DNA of 20,418 nucleotides from a virus. The position numbers and the translations under genes are program-made. Where the stretch lies: positions 1 through 20,418 of IMG/VR virus record IMGVR_UViG_3300021376_000450. One strand, given 5' to 3'. The notes under the pieces are model-generated. The model did not search any database. It was not told where the DNA came from and worked only from the letters and a program-made list of their open reading frames with translations. Shown here one piece after another: positions 12,595-20,418 of the stretch (positions are counted from its first letter, which is position 1; each line of letters starts with the position of its first letter).

Positions 12595-12932
12595 TAGGAG
12601 ATCTCCAAAGCGGAAACAGTTACTTCCAAACCGTTTGAGCCACTTGCTGTTGCCCGAAGCTTTTCACCGTTCTTAAGCACTAGCTTATTTGCAATTAGCT
12701 CAAGAGTTGCGTCAGCCGGGACGCTAATGGTGTAGGCAATCTTCGACAGTTCGGTGTTTGCCGAGTCGGTAACAGCGACAGTTACGTCAAAGGCGCTAGA
12801 GCCGTTCACGTTTGCCACCATGGCAGAAAGAACGACGGCGCGATTAGTAGCCGCACCGTTTGGTGCCTGGTAGATGTCAGTGGCGTTAGTGGTCGTGAGC
12901 TTGGTGCTCACACGGTTAAAAGTTTCAGCCAT
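12594..12932 (-). CDS. small beta-rich virion protein, unknown
   Basis: The 112-residue protein is rich in Val, Thr, Ala and Asn with alternating strand-like pattern (RAVVLSAMVANVNGSSAFDV, TVAVTDSANTELSKIAYTIS, LIANKLVLKNGEKLRATASG) and no Cys. It looks like a single Ig-like or jelly-roll beta domain. Small proteins of this kind occur next to fibre genes in cyanobacterial phages and are called hypothetical or structural. It lies between a fibre-repeat gene (21-base gap) and the glycine-rich adhesin (one-base overlap), so it may be a connector or decoration of the fibre. No enzyme motif is visible. Confidence 0.75.
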   Translation of the reverse strand: MAETFNRVSTKLTTTNATDIYQAPNGAATNRAVVLSAMVANVNGSSAFDVTVAVTDSANTELSKIAYTISVPADATLELIANKLVLKNGEKLRATASGSNGLEVTVSALEIS

Positions 12933-12953
12933 GGGTCTGGAGGTCCTTAGGTG

Positions 12954-13379
12954 TTAGCCGAGGGCGATGGCCAGACCGATGCTGGCCTTGGTTGCTACCC
13001 GCGCGTCCACGTACTGCTTGGGCGCAGCGTGGAGCGCCTGGGTTGGATCACCCGACAGGGTGATGGCACCGGTCATTGTGCCACCAGCAAGCTGCAAGCG
13101 AGCTGCGAGGGCGTTGGTGACCGTGGTTGCGAAGTCCTGATCGTTGCCAAGGGCAGCGGCCAGCTCCTGCAGCGTGTTGAGCGCAGCAGGGCTGCCGTTC
13201 ACCAGGGCGGTGATGGCGTTGTCGATCAGGGTCTGGGTGGTTGTCGTGGTGGGGCGAGCAACCACGTCCGTGTCAATCGCCTGCAGCGCATCACGCAACC
13301 GCTGAACGTCATCCGCCAGGAGGTTTGACGGATAAGGGAGCGGGTAGGCCCGCCCTGTTGTCGTTTGGTTTGTAGGCAT
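12954..13379 (-). CDS. short tail fibre protein with phage-fibre repeats
   Basis: The 141-residue protein contains two fibre-type segments. Residues about 51-95 (LIDNAITALVNGSPAALNTL, QELAAALGNDQDFATTVTNA) form the repeat known from many tail fibres (phage fibre repeat type 2). Residues 98-126 (AGGTMTGAITLSGDP, then ALHAAPKQYVDA) form the 'tail fibre hinge/shaft' repeat usually preceding a collar or tip domain. Here the protein stops soon after it, without a collar domain. It would thus be a short shaft piece, with tip functions supplied by the separate downstream adhesins. It starts four bases after the DUF4815 gene. Confidence 0.85.
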   Translation of the reverse strand: MPTNQTTTGRAYPLPYPSNLLADDVQRLRDALQAIDTDVVARPTTTTTQTLIDNAITALVNGSPAALNTLQELAAALGNDQDFATTVTNALAARLQLAGGTMTGAITLSGDPTQALHAAPKQYVDARVATKASIGLAIALG

Positions 13380-13383
13380 GGCG

Positions 13384-16300
13384 TTACACCATCACGGCGC
13401 GGATGTTGCGGACCCGAGGCCGGTGGCCAGGGGTGCCGGTCAGATTGAGCTTCACCTTTGTAGCCGTCAGGCCGGTGATGCCGGTTGCCGAGAAGACGTA
13501 CTCGTTCCAGCCATCGCCGACCGGTGTGGTCTTGGTGAGGGAAAGGCTCTGGAATCCGTTGTTGAAATACTGCGGCACGACCGTGGCGCTGCCGGTGATG
13601 TTGGCCTCATACACCACGCGCATGGTGCTGCCACCTGCGCTGAGTTGGAACTCGCGGCTCTGGTAGAAGCCGGCGGTGTCAAGCGCACCCACCACCACCA
13701 GGGTGCCAGGGCTGAGCACAGGGCTCTGGGTGCTGGTGCCTGTCAGCACAGCCTGAATCTGAAGGGTGTCGCTGATCGCAACGTCGAAGCGCAGCAGCTG
13801 GCCGGGGGCCAGGTTGAACACTTCGCTGTTGGAGCGGGTCACCACGTAGCGCAGCTGGGTGTTGTCGGTGGGTAACTCGACCGGGCAGTTGATCAGCAGG
13901 TCGGTGCAACCCGACACCACGATCGAACCCATGCCAATGGTGGTGGTGGTGTCGCTGAAGTCGGCACCTATTAGGCGGAAGGTCAGATCCTTATCCTGGT
14001 GTGGGGTCCAGGTGCTGCCGTTGGAGCTGCTGAGCAGCACGCCCACGGTGTAGGGCTGAGCGGTCACCGTGCGGTTGGCGATCGGGTCAAGACGACCCAG
14101 CTCGGCCACGCGCACAGCGTGCTGGCCATCGTCGGTCAGGATGACGATGAAATACTCTTCGCCCGGCTCCAGCCAGATCGGGGTATGGAAGTTGGCCCGC
14201 ACGTAGGTGTTGGCGGTCGTCATCGACGAGACAGGAATCTGTGCGTCTGCGACCACGTTGCGGCTTGGGAAGCCGTTGTCGCCCTCGCGCAGCTGCACCA
14301 GCACGGGGTTCGCTGCGTTGCCGATGGTGGCGAACTTAAGATCGACGCCCGTGATGTGACGACCCTGCTCCAGCACGAAGCTCTGAGCAAGAGGGTCGTA
14401 GAACTCGGTCGTGATCGTGGTGGTGGACTGCCAGCGGCGAATGGTGAGGGTGCCCTCGCCGGTGTAGGTGGCGTTGCCGAAGTTGCCCTGGTTGCCCACG
14501 AAGCGCACCAGCTTGGTGCCGATTGGCACGTTGGCGGGCACGGTGAACGTGCCGGTCAACGTGCCCTGGGCGCTGGCCACCAGCGCGGGGTTGGGGGTGA
14601 TGTTCTGACCGTCGAAAATCAGCTGAGTCAGCACCTCGTTGGCGTCAAAGCCAGACACGGTGAACGACACGCTGCGCTGACGCAGAAACTCGATTGGGCG
14701 AGTCTCGTTTTGCACCAGGGTGGTGACCGTGTCCGTGGTGGTGCGCTGGATTAGGCCGAGGCTGCTGAAGGTGGTGAGGCGGTTGGTGTCGAGCTGGGTT
14801 TGATCGTCGGTCTCAGACCAGAGATCAACCGAAGGGGTCAGCACCACGCGGGCAGGCACGGGATCGAAGTTCCCGTAGGGGTTGATCTGCATGGAGCCGG
14901 TCCGCAGATCCTGCGCGATCACGCTGCCCTCGGTATAGGGCAGCAGGTGCGTGGTGGTGTTCTGCTGGGGAGCAGGCACCACAGAGCCGGGCACAGCCAG
15001 CCGCAGCTCGTTGCGCACGATCACGGCATCCTGCTCAACGCCGGCATCGCGCAGGTCGTTGTCGAACAGGGGGTCGGTGAAGACGCCGTATTTTGCGGTG
15101 GGTTCGCGGGAGCCAATGTCACGCAGCAGGCGCTCGTCAGCGATCAGGGAGTAGAGCTCCACGATCGAGTCTTTGACCTGCTGTTGCTCGGCCATAGACA
15201 CCACACGGGTGCCGTTGTTGTTCACCACCGGGGTGCTGGTGGTGTACCAGTCCAAGTAGATCTCGCACAGCTTTAGCTGTGTGGTCGGCACTGCAGGGGG
15301 AATCGGGTTAAAGGCCGAGGAGGTGCCTTTGATCAGGTTGAACAGACCGCTGCTGTCGAGCGCCAGCACGTCGTAACGCGGCATCTTCCAGCGGTAGTCA
15401 ATTAGCACCAGGCTGCCGGCGACAGCGCCAGTGATCTGGAAGGTGCCAGCGTCCGGGTTGATGTTGGTTGGTTCAACAGAGGTGAGATACTGGTAAGTCA
15501 CCGAGTAGGTGCTGCCAGGTGCAGGTTCAGGGCCAGCGGGGGTCCAGTCCACCTGATCGGCGGTCAGGTTGTAGCTGGTGCCGGCGACAAAGGTGGTCGC
15601 GCCTTGCGTCACCGACACAATCAGCAGCACAGCGGTGTCGGGCAGCAGGTCCAGCGCGCCGCTAAACGATCCGTGAGTCAGGGTCACGGTCTTCTGGGCC
15701 GTGATCACCACGTCCAGGATGTCGTTGAGCGGCTTGCGGTTCAGGGTCAGCGTCTGTGCGCTTACGGACTGACTTGCTTTGGGCTCGTTGTTGATCTGCT
15801 GCAGGTCGGGGTTAATCGGGAAAGCCTGCGGGGTTGCCGTTGGCTTGTCGATCTTGGTGCCCATCACGTTGGCCACACCGTCAGTCACGCTGAAGGTGTA
15901 GTTCGTCAGGCTGTTGTCCTTGCCCAGCGCAATGGCGCGCAGGCCACGCACGGTGTAGCTGCCGTTCGCGTCGTAGTCGTAACGGGCCAGCAGCTGCTTG
16001 ACGCCGTCCAGCTCGGGCGGGATCGCCTGGCTTACCAGCACGCCGTCGAGCACGGCGTAGACGGAGAAGAACTCGCCAGCGCCGCCATCACCAGACCAGC
16101 CCCAGGTGACGATGCGGCGGGTACGCCCTGCCCCAGCCTCCTGAAAGTTGCGAGTGCCAACTGCCGGATCACGCAGGTCAGGATCTTCCAGCTCGGTGAT
16201 CGTGGTGGTGACCACGCGCACCCCGATCAGCAGGCTGCCGGTAGTGGGGATGGTTAAGGCGGCACCAGCCACCTCACGCACCGCGCCCAGCACGTAGACC

Positions 16301-16530
16301 GCACCGGCATCCATCGTCACCGCACCGGTTTGCGGATTGATGGTTGCGGATGCACCACGCACCACGCCGCCGTCCTTGAACAGAACGTCGGAGATGCGCT
16401 TCATCCGATCACTTAGGACCGACTGAATCTCGTTCAGCTCGGCGGACTGGAGACCGCGACTTGCGCGGAATAGCAGCTCGTCGTACCGATCGGCTGCGTC
16501 AAAGCGGTTGTAGTAAGCCTGAAGGGTCAT
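13384..16530 (-). CDS. large DUF4815-containing tail/baseplate protein
   Basis: This 1048-residue virion protein has an N-terminal start MTLQAYYNRFDAADRYDELL and following SRGLQSAELNEIQSVLSDRM. That segment is characteristic of the DUF4815 family (about residues 1-550), which is found beside gpI-like genes in myovirus tail operons, including those of cyanobacteria and Alphaproteobacteria. The rest is beta-rich with many Thr/Val strands: about 590-720 carries Ig-like pieces (SVSFTVSGFDANEVLTQLIF), and about 740-860 includes FYDPLAQSFVLEQGRHITGV. The C-terminus resembles a carbohydrate-binding or jelly-roll strand set (WNEYVFSATGITGLTATKVK). No catalytic motif is obvious. It probably forms the baseplate rim or proximal fibre to which the downstream adhesins attach. 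This is the largest gene of the window. Confidence 0.85.
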   Translation of the reverse strand: MTLQAYYNRFDAADRYDELLFRASRGLQSAELNEIQSVLSDRMKRISDVLFKDGGVVRGASATINPQTGAVTMDAGAVYVLGAVREVAGAALTIPTTGSLLIGVRVVTTTITELEDPDLRDPAVGTRNFQEAGAGRTRRIVTWGWSGDGGAGEFFSVYAVLDGVLVSQAIPPELDGVKQLLARYDYDANGSYTVRGLRAIALGKDNSLTNYTFSVTDGVANVMGTKIDKPTATPQAFPINPDLQQINNEPKASQSVSAQTLTLNRKPLNDILDVVITAQKTVTLTHGSFSGALDLLPDTAVLLIVSVTQGATTFVAGTSYNLTADQVDWTPAGPEPAPGSTYSVTYQYLTSVEPTNINPDAGTFQITGAVAGSLVLIDYRWKMPRYDVLALDSSGLFNLIKGTSSAFNPIPPAVPTTQLKLCEIYLDWYTTSTPVVNNNGTRVVSMAEQQQVKDSIVELYSLIADERLLRDIGSREPTAKYGVFTDPLFDNDLRDAGVEQDAVIVRNELRLAVPGSVVPAPQQNTTTHLLPYTEGSVIAQDLRTGSMQINPYGNFDPVPARVVLTPSVDLWSETDDQTQLDTNRLTTFSSLGLIQRTTTDTVTTLVQNETRPIEFLRQRSVSFTVSGFDANEVLTQLIFDGQNITPNPALVASAQGTLTGTFTVPANVPIGTKLVRFVGNQGNFGNATYTGEGTLTIRRWQSTTTITTEFYDPLAQSFVLEQGRHITGVDLKFATIGNAANPVLVQLREGDNGFPSRNVVADAQIPVSSMTTANTYVRANFHTPIWLEPGEEYFIVILTDDGQHAVRVAELGRLDPIANRTVTAQPYTVGVLLSSSNGSTWTPHQDKDLTFRLIGADFSDTTTTIGMGSIVVSGCTDLLINCPVELPTDNTQLRYVVTRSNSEVFNLAPGQLLRFDVAISDTLQIQAVLTGTSTQSPVLSPGTLVVVGALDTAGFYQSREFQLSAGGSTMRVVYEANITGSATVVPQYFNNGFQSLSLTKTTPVGDGWNEYVFSATGITGLTATKVKLNLTGTPGHRPRVRNIRAVMV

Positions 16531-16537
16531 GGCAGCC

Positions 16538-17023
16538 TCAGAAGGTCAGGACGAACTCGAATGTTTCGCGGGTAGCCGGAGTGCGAATGATCGCCGCCAC
16601 GTGCTCTAGCAAGTAAAGCGTCCCTGCGGCGTCCACCTGAGCCGGGCTGAAGAACATCTGACCCACCGGCAGGCCGTCGGCTATGTCGGTATCAAGAAAG
16701 ATGCCGGTTTCCCGGATGGTGCTTGAGCTGATGTCGGCAAAATCCAGAGTGAACCTCAAATAGAGGAAGTTCGTCTGGGTCGCGCTCACGTCATAGCGAC
16801 CACTCGGAAGCACGATGGCGCCCTGGGCGGCCGGTGATACGAACGACACCTGGGCGCTCTTGCGATAGCCCAAGGGGTAGAGCAGTGCAGAAGAGCTGAT
16901 GCTCTCTGGTGGTGTGCCGCTGGAGTCCCAGCTGGCATCGCCAGCTCCTACTCCCAGGAAGATCTGCCGTGCGGCAACCGAAGCCGCGAGCCCGGCTCGA
17001 CCTGTGGTTACGAGGGTTGCCAT
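16538..17023 (-). CDS. small virion protein between gpI-like and DUF4815 genes
   Basis: The 161-residue protein starts MATLVTTGRAGLAASVAARQ and continues IFLGVGAGDASWD, a pattern I associate with uncharacterised phage tail proteins preceding DUF4815 genes. It is beta-rich (NFLYLRFTLDFADIS, ETGIFLDTDI, GQMFFSPAQVDAAGTLYLLE) and ends FEFVLTF. There is no signal peptide, membrane span or enzyme motif. Position equals that of the tail-fibre/collar block following gpI in P2. It could join the gpI-like protein to the DUF4815 protein at the baseplate. The gap to the upstream gene is 42 bases and to the downstream gene 7. Confidence 0.78.
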   Translation of the reverse strand: MATLVTTGRAGLAASVAARQIFLGVGAGDASWDSSGTPPESISSSALLYPLGYRKSAQVSFVSPAAQGAIVLPSGRYDVSATQTNFLYLRFTLDFADISSSTIRETGIFLDTDIADGLPVGQMFFSPAQVDAAGTLYLLEHVAAIIRTPATRETFEFVLTF

Positions 17024-17065
17024 TAGGCCATGGCCTCCTGAGTCGTTGTCATTCTATGGGGCAGT

Positions 17066-19426
17066 CTACGAAGACGATTCATGTGCGGTCTCAATGGTTT
17101 GTGATGTTGGTTCCCAGGCAATGAGCGCCGTTGCCCACTTAGCTGTGGAGTTCCAGTCGCTGTTGCCAGCAGCCCACTGCACTTGCGCCCAGTCGCCTGT
17201 CGTCCAGTCGCTTGTGGCCCCCAGGTTCCAGATCTGACCAGCACCGTGCTCGAACCAGCTGCCTGCGTCATTCCAGGTGCTGTAACTGAAACGCTCCCAG
17301 CTGATGCCCTGGTAGGTGCGCTCGTGCTGGCGTTCGCTGATGGTCTCGCCCGCGTAGGCGTGCACCTCGGTTGTGACGTGCAGGCGATCGAGCCGCTCGT
17401 CTGCAAACCAGCCGAGCACGGCGTTGGTCTCGCCCAGCTCGTCTTGCCAGCTGTCCGACAGATAGATATGCGCCTTGACACCACCGCTGTGGAAGCCGCC
17501 GAGCAGCCCCTCCCAGGTGACGGCATCGTCCCAAGGGATGCCGGCCCAGCTGGTGGCGTGGACCCCGGCGCCGGTGTTTTCGAACTGGTGGACCCGGGTA
17601 AGGCACGCCTGATCCGCCAGGGTGGCGAACTCGGACAGCAGGTGCTGGTCCAGCAGGTACTGATCGTCCAGGCCGTCCAAAATCCGCTGGTGCTCGCGCT
17701 TGAGCGTGAGCTGGCTGGCAAGGTCTGCGGCCGCAACGCCAGCTGCCGGATGCGAGCGGTCGAACCGCTGATCGATCGACAGCCAGGCGGTGTCCACCAG
17801 GTGCTGCGACAGCCGATACAGTCCGCTGGCCTGGTACTCGCTGGCCGGCAGCACCAGTTGCGCTGCGCTGATGTGCTCGGAAAGGATGCCGGATCCTGTG
17901 ATCTGGCTGGCCTCGCTGAGCACCAGCACACCCTGCCCGGTCTCCTGCAGGTAGCCGTAGTCGGCCAGGGCGTCGTAGTCAGCAGCGGTGATGACCTCGC
18001 TGGGGTCTGCCTCGGAGAGCTGGAACGGCTCGTAGCCGATTTCAATCTCCAGGGAGACGTTGAACGTGGTGTTCGTGTCTCCCAGCAGCTGCCCCTCAGA
18101 CAGATAGAGGCCCGCGATGCTCGCGGTGTAGGTGTCGCCCTGCAGGACGTTCGAGCCTGACAGATAGTCGCTGGCACCGCTCCACTCAATCTGGTGCAGG
18201 CGGCTGAGCGCCAGCTGATCGAGCAGCGGCAGCCACTCGCTGAGCAGGTGCTGATTGAGCAGGAACTGATCGTCGAGCCCATCGATAACCCGTTGGTGTT
18301 CTCGCTTGAGCGACAGGCTGCTGGCCTGATCGGCAGCGGCCACGCCCGTGATTTCGTGATCGCGGTCGAACCGCTCGTTCCACTCCTCGTAAGTGGGGCG
18401 GATGATCTGCTCGCTGAGCACACCCTCCCCGGTTGCAAAGTCTGGATCCGACAGCAGGAACGGATCGTCGCCCTCAATCGCGTCGAACCGTGAGCCAAAG
18501 GTGGTGTTTGTCTCCCCGAAAATGCACTGATCGCTGAGGTAGACACCAGCCTTGGCAAACTTGAGCGCCGGCTGAATGCGGTTGACCAGGCCGGCCCAGT
18601 CGAGGCCCTGGTCCCAAGTGTGATCCGCCCAGTTCGTAGACGGCTGCCACCAGGGGCCTACAGCGGTGAGGTGGCCACGACTGACCACCACACCCAAGTC
18701 GGTCATGTGGAACTCGCGCCAGACCAGCTCGCTGAGCTGGTTGACATCGAGGATCATCTTGTCCTCGTACCAGCCTTGATCGGTGTGAATCCGCTCGACC
18801 GCGCTGGTGATGGCGTTGCCATCGGTGAAGCTGACGGTCTCTTCGAACTCACGCCCGAACGACAGCTGCGGCCACGGCAGCTCCTGGTCTTGGTAGAGAT
18901 AGACCCCGGTGTGGTCGCAAAGCCACGACCCTTCGCTTAGCTGGTGGTCGTCGAGCTTGAACCGCCGGTAGTCGTAGCCGCCGTAAATCCTGAACAGGCG
19001 ACTGCGGATTGGTGCCGACAGGCGCGACACCTGGATCACGTTGTTCGTGAACTCCAGGTTTTGCGGGGCCTGATCCAGGCCCATCTGAAAATCAGCCCAG
19101 CGCAGTGTGCCGGCTTCGGACTCCTCGATGCTGGCGTTGAAGCCGATCCAATCGAGGGCTATTTGGACGGCGCTGCGAGTGCCCCGCACTCGCTGCCATT
19201 GGATTCCCTGCGCCAGCGCCTGCCGTAGATCAGGCACATAAGGGAGGATTTCACCGAGGCCGTATTCATAGATGAGCCACGGCACCACATCGTCGGGAAT
19301 GTTTTCGCGCTTGGCGCGGCGAACACGTGCGACGGCTGAGCTGAGTGTCGGCAGCACATCGCTGGTGCGCGATAGATCGCGCTCCAGCTGTGTGGCGTTA
19401 CTCGGTAGGAGATCGGTGGCCGTCAT
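17066..19426 (-). CDS. I: gpI-like baseplate protein with long repeat-containing extension
   Basis: The 786-residue protein begins with a tail-protein-I domain (about 1-160). LLPSNATQLERDLSRT, DVVPWLIYEYGLGEILPYVP and GTRSAVQIALDWIG are the family segments; P2 gpI ends near 176 residues. The other 600 residues are an extension made of repeats. A 67-residue unit recurs at 352-418 and 554-620 (45 of 67 identical by hand alignment). A YLSD/YLSE...G(E/D)TN unit recurs at 293, 438 and 653. A short LS(E/D) motif occurs about a dozen times (for example 163, 230, 297, 337, 395, 442, 470, 503, 515, 598). The last 80 residues are Trp-rich (WNDAGSWFEHGAG, GDWAQVQWAAG). The start overlaps gpJ as ATGA. 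gpI probably forms the baseplate wedge, the extension projecting outward. I know no function for the extension. Confidence 0.88.
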   Translation of the reverse strand: MTATDLLPSNATQLERDLSRTSDVLPTLSSAVARVRRAKRENIPDDVVPWLIYEYGLGEILPYVPDLRQALAQGIQWQRVRGTRSAVQIALDWIGFNASIEESEAGTLRWADFQMGLDQAPQNLEFTNNVIQVSRLSAPIRSRLFRIYGGYDYRRFKLDDHQLSEGSWLCDHTGVYLYQDQELPWPQLSFGREFEETVSFTDGNAITSAVERIHTDQGWYEDKMILDVNQLSELVWREFHMTDLGVVVSRGHLTAVGPWWQPSTNWADHTWDQGLDWAGLVNRIQPALKFAKAGVYLSDQCIFGETNTTFGSRFDAIEGDDPFLLSDPDFATGEGVLSEQIIRPTYEEWNERFDRDHEITGVAAADQASSLSLKREHQRVIDGLDDQFLLNQHLLSEWLPLLDQLALSRLHQIEWSGASDYLSGSNVLQGDTYTASIAGLYLSEGQLLGDTNTTFNVSLEIEIGYEPFQLSEADPSEVITAADYDALADYGYLQETGQGVLVLSEASQITGSGILSEHISAAQLVLPASEYQASGLYRLSQHLVDTAWLSIDQRFDRSHPAAGVAAADLASQLTLKREHQRILDGLDDQYLLDQHLLSEFATLADQACLTRVHQFENTGAGVHATSWAGIPWDDAVTWEGLLGGFHSGGVKAHIYLSDSWQDELGETNAVLGWFADERLDRLHVTTEVHAYAGETISERQHERTYQGISWERFSYSTWNDAGSWFEHGAGQIWNLGATSDWTTGDWAQVQWAAGNSDWNSTAKWATALIAWEPTSQTIETAHESSS
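17567..17767 (-). repeat. second copy of the 67-residue repeat in the gpI-like gene
   Basis: Residues 554-620, starting RFDRSHPAAGVAAADLA and including LKREHQRILDGLDDQYLLDQ. It matches the copy at 18173-18373 at 45 of 67 residues and lies 606 bases from it in the same frame. Confidence 0.85.
18173..18373 (-). repeat. first copy of the 67-residue repeat in the gpI-like gene
   Basis: Residues 352-418, starting RFDRDHEITGVAAADQA and including LKREHQRVIDGLDDQFLLNQ. Its similarity to the copy at 17567-17767 is clear at both protein and DNA level (for example the shared GGTCGAACCGCT at the unit start, plus strand), yet diverged enough to be old. Confidence 0.85.
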
Positions 19427-20409
19427 CGGTCATAGCCGGCCAACGTGATCGTGATGTTGCCCAGGGCCACAGCCGTGGTGCTGTCCGCGACGATCGGTCC
19501 ACCGCAGCCGTCGGGCGAGATCAGCTCGACGCGCTGGACTCCCGGGAGGTGGATTCTGCGGATTAGCCAGCTTGGTGTCAAGTCCCAACCCAGGCCAGCA
19601 GCGGCTTTGAAGTCGGCGCGGATGCTCGCCTGCAGGCCGTTCAGGATGATCGGGGATTGGTCGGGATACAGCCAGACGTTGGCGACCACATCGACTTTGA
19701 TGATCGTGGCGCTCACCACCTCAACCGTGTCGGTGATCACCCGCACGCTGTCGCCCTGCACGTAGTCATCGACGACGGACAACAGGTTCTGGCTTGCGGT
19801 TCCATCACCACCAGCGCCCAGGGCTGCCGTGCGCACTCGGGCGCGGAATGTCTCTAGCGGCTCAAGTGGGCTCAACACCCTGGTGGGCACCCCGTAGGTG
19901 GTCGCCAGGGTATTTAGTTGGTCCACGTTGGCCAGCTTGATTGTCTCGGCCTCGTTGCTCAGGATCGCCACCCGAACCTCGCCGGCGTCGGGGCTTGTCG
20001 CCAGAGCGTCCTGCACGCGGTTGTCGGCGCTTAGTGCTTGGTAGCGATACCAAGCAGCACCGCCAGCGGTTGAGCTGCCTTTGATCCGCTCGATTGTGCG
20101 CTCACGCAGCTCCGTGTCGGTCTCAGGCGATTGGCGGTTGACGCCGTAGAAGGCGGACAAGTGATCGAGGTCTCCAGCAGCTGCGAACGCCAGCAGTGTG
20201 GCCTTGAAAGAGTCGTTGACCCGTTGCCGCAGCACAAGCTCCCGATAGGCGAAAACCTGCAGCAGCTTCACCGCAGGGTCGCTCTCCAGCAGGGCGGTGT
20301 AGGCGGGGTGCCGATCGAGAAAGTCCTCCATCAGCTGGCGAAAGATCGTCTCGTAGTTCAGCTCCTCGATCAGCTGCGGCTCGGGGAGGTTGCTGATGGT
20401 GAAGGTCAC
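19423..20409 (-). CDS. J: gpJ-like baseplate wedge protein
   Basis: The 328-residue protein belongs to the baseplate J family (P2 gpJ, about 300 residues; related to T4 gp6). Baseplate J forms the ring of wedges that triggers sheath contraction. Family segments include ELNYETIFRQLMEDFLDRHP, LLQVFAYRELVLRQRVND (about 49-66), GDLDHLSAFYGVNR (79-92), TDTELRERTIERI (98-109) and the AWYRYQALSADNRVQDALA region (119-137), with a C-terminal strand-rich domain ending ITITLAGYDR. The start codon is GTG, preceded by AGG six bases upstream. It forms a GTGA overlap with an upstream frame ending at 20406. ATGA overlap with gpI downstream. Confidence 0.94.
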   Translation of the reverse strand: MTFTISNLPEPQLIEELNYETIFRQLMEDFLDRHPAYTALLESDPAVKLLQVFAYRELVLRQRVNDSFKATLLAFAAAGDLDHLSAFYGVNRQSPETDTELRERTIERIKGSSTAGGAAWYRYQALSADNRVQDALATSPDAGEVRVAILSNEAETIKLANVDQLNTLATTYGVPTRVLSPLEPLETFRARVRTAALGAGGDGTASQNLLSVVDDYVQGDSVRVITDTVEVVSATIIKVDVVANVWLYPDQSPIILNGLQASIRADFKAAAGLGWDLTPSWLIRRIHLPGVQRVELISPDGCGGPIVADSTTAVALGNITITLAGYDR

Positions 20410-20418
20410 AGAAAGCCT
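20406..20418 (-). CDS. possible 3' end of the preceding baseplate gene (gpW/gp25 position), partial
   Basis: Only 13 bases are in view: a frame ending in codons for G-F-L and TGA, which would overlap the GTG start of gpJ by four bases. In P2-type operons the gene before J is W (gp25-like). The identification rests on gene order alone. Confidence 0.25.

Noticed and set aside
17183-18160. 325-residue plus-strand open frame
   Set aside because: Antisense to the repeat region of the gpI-like protein; its apparent repeats merely mirror those of the real gene.
17023-18558. 511-residue open frame on the minus strand inside the gpI-like gene
   Set aside because: It is in another frame of the same strand, is dominated by Ser/Arg/Thr low-complexity typical of high-G+C shadow frames, and overlaps a gene with a recognised domain and in-frame repeats.

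Overview
The window is a long, almost gap-free minus-strand operon (read from right to left) encoding a contractile, P2/Myovirus-type phage tail. It includes adhesion fibres, a set of lysis-type genes and a spike tip. The three short ORFs at the left end (bases 1-608) look different from the tail genes. High G+C coding sequence, the DUF4815 tail protein, the small basic protein ending in RGQGR, the prolyl-4-hydroxylase-like oxygenase and the C39-type peptidase together recall phages of Synechococcus/Cyanobium-like cyanobacteria. That host call is inference from remembered families, not proven by the sequence.

Layout in transcription order. Baseplate: gpJ-like protein (20409-19423, GTG start) and a gpI-like protein with a very long repeat-containing C-terminal extension (19426-17066). 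Adhesion: a small virion protein (17023-16538), a 1048-residue DUF4815 protein (16530-13384), a short tail-fibre-repeat protein (13379-12954), a small beta-type protein (12932-12594), a glycine-rich adhesin (12594-11725) and a fibrinogen/intelectin-like protein with a His-rich tip (11715-10762). Between fibres and tail shaft: a membrane-anchored coiled-coil protein (10762-10523) and a 43-residue basic protein (10533-10402). Tail shaft: sheath, tube, the gpE/gpE' chaperone pair with a -1 frameshift at GGGTTTC, tape measure, gpU, gpX and gpD. This is the canonical P2 order FI-FII-E-E'-T-U-X-D. End of operon: a membrane/coiled-coil protein, a C39-like peptidase, a 2OG-Fe(II) oxygenase, a small hydrophobic protein, a GH24 lysozyme, an unknown small protein and a PAAR spike tip.

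Beyond the PAAR gene, a 122-base gap separates the tail operon from a minus-strand ORF whose start resembles cyanobacterial chromosomal proteins. Two plus-strand ORFs converge on it. This could be a prophage/host junction or simply the next phage region. No capsid, portal, terminase, integrase or replication gene is in the window, so intact phage, prophage and tailocin all remain possible.

The parts least explained by known P2 biology are the repeat array in the gpI-like protein, the fibrinogen-like/HxH fibre in a locally AT-richer cassette, and the oxygenase placed among lysis genes. I see no CRISPR array, tRNA, rRNA, insertion sequence or clear rho-independent terminator. No stretch longer than 300 bases lacks a gene.
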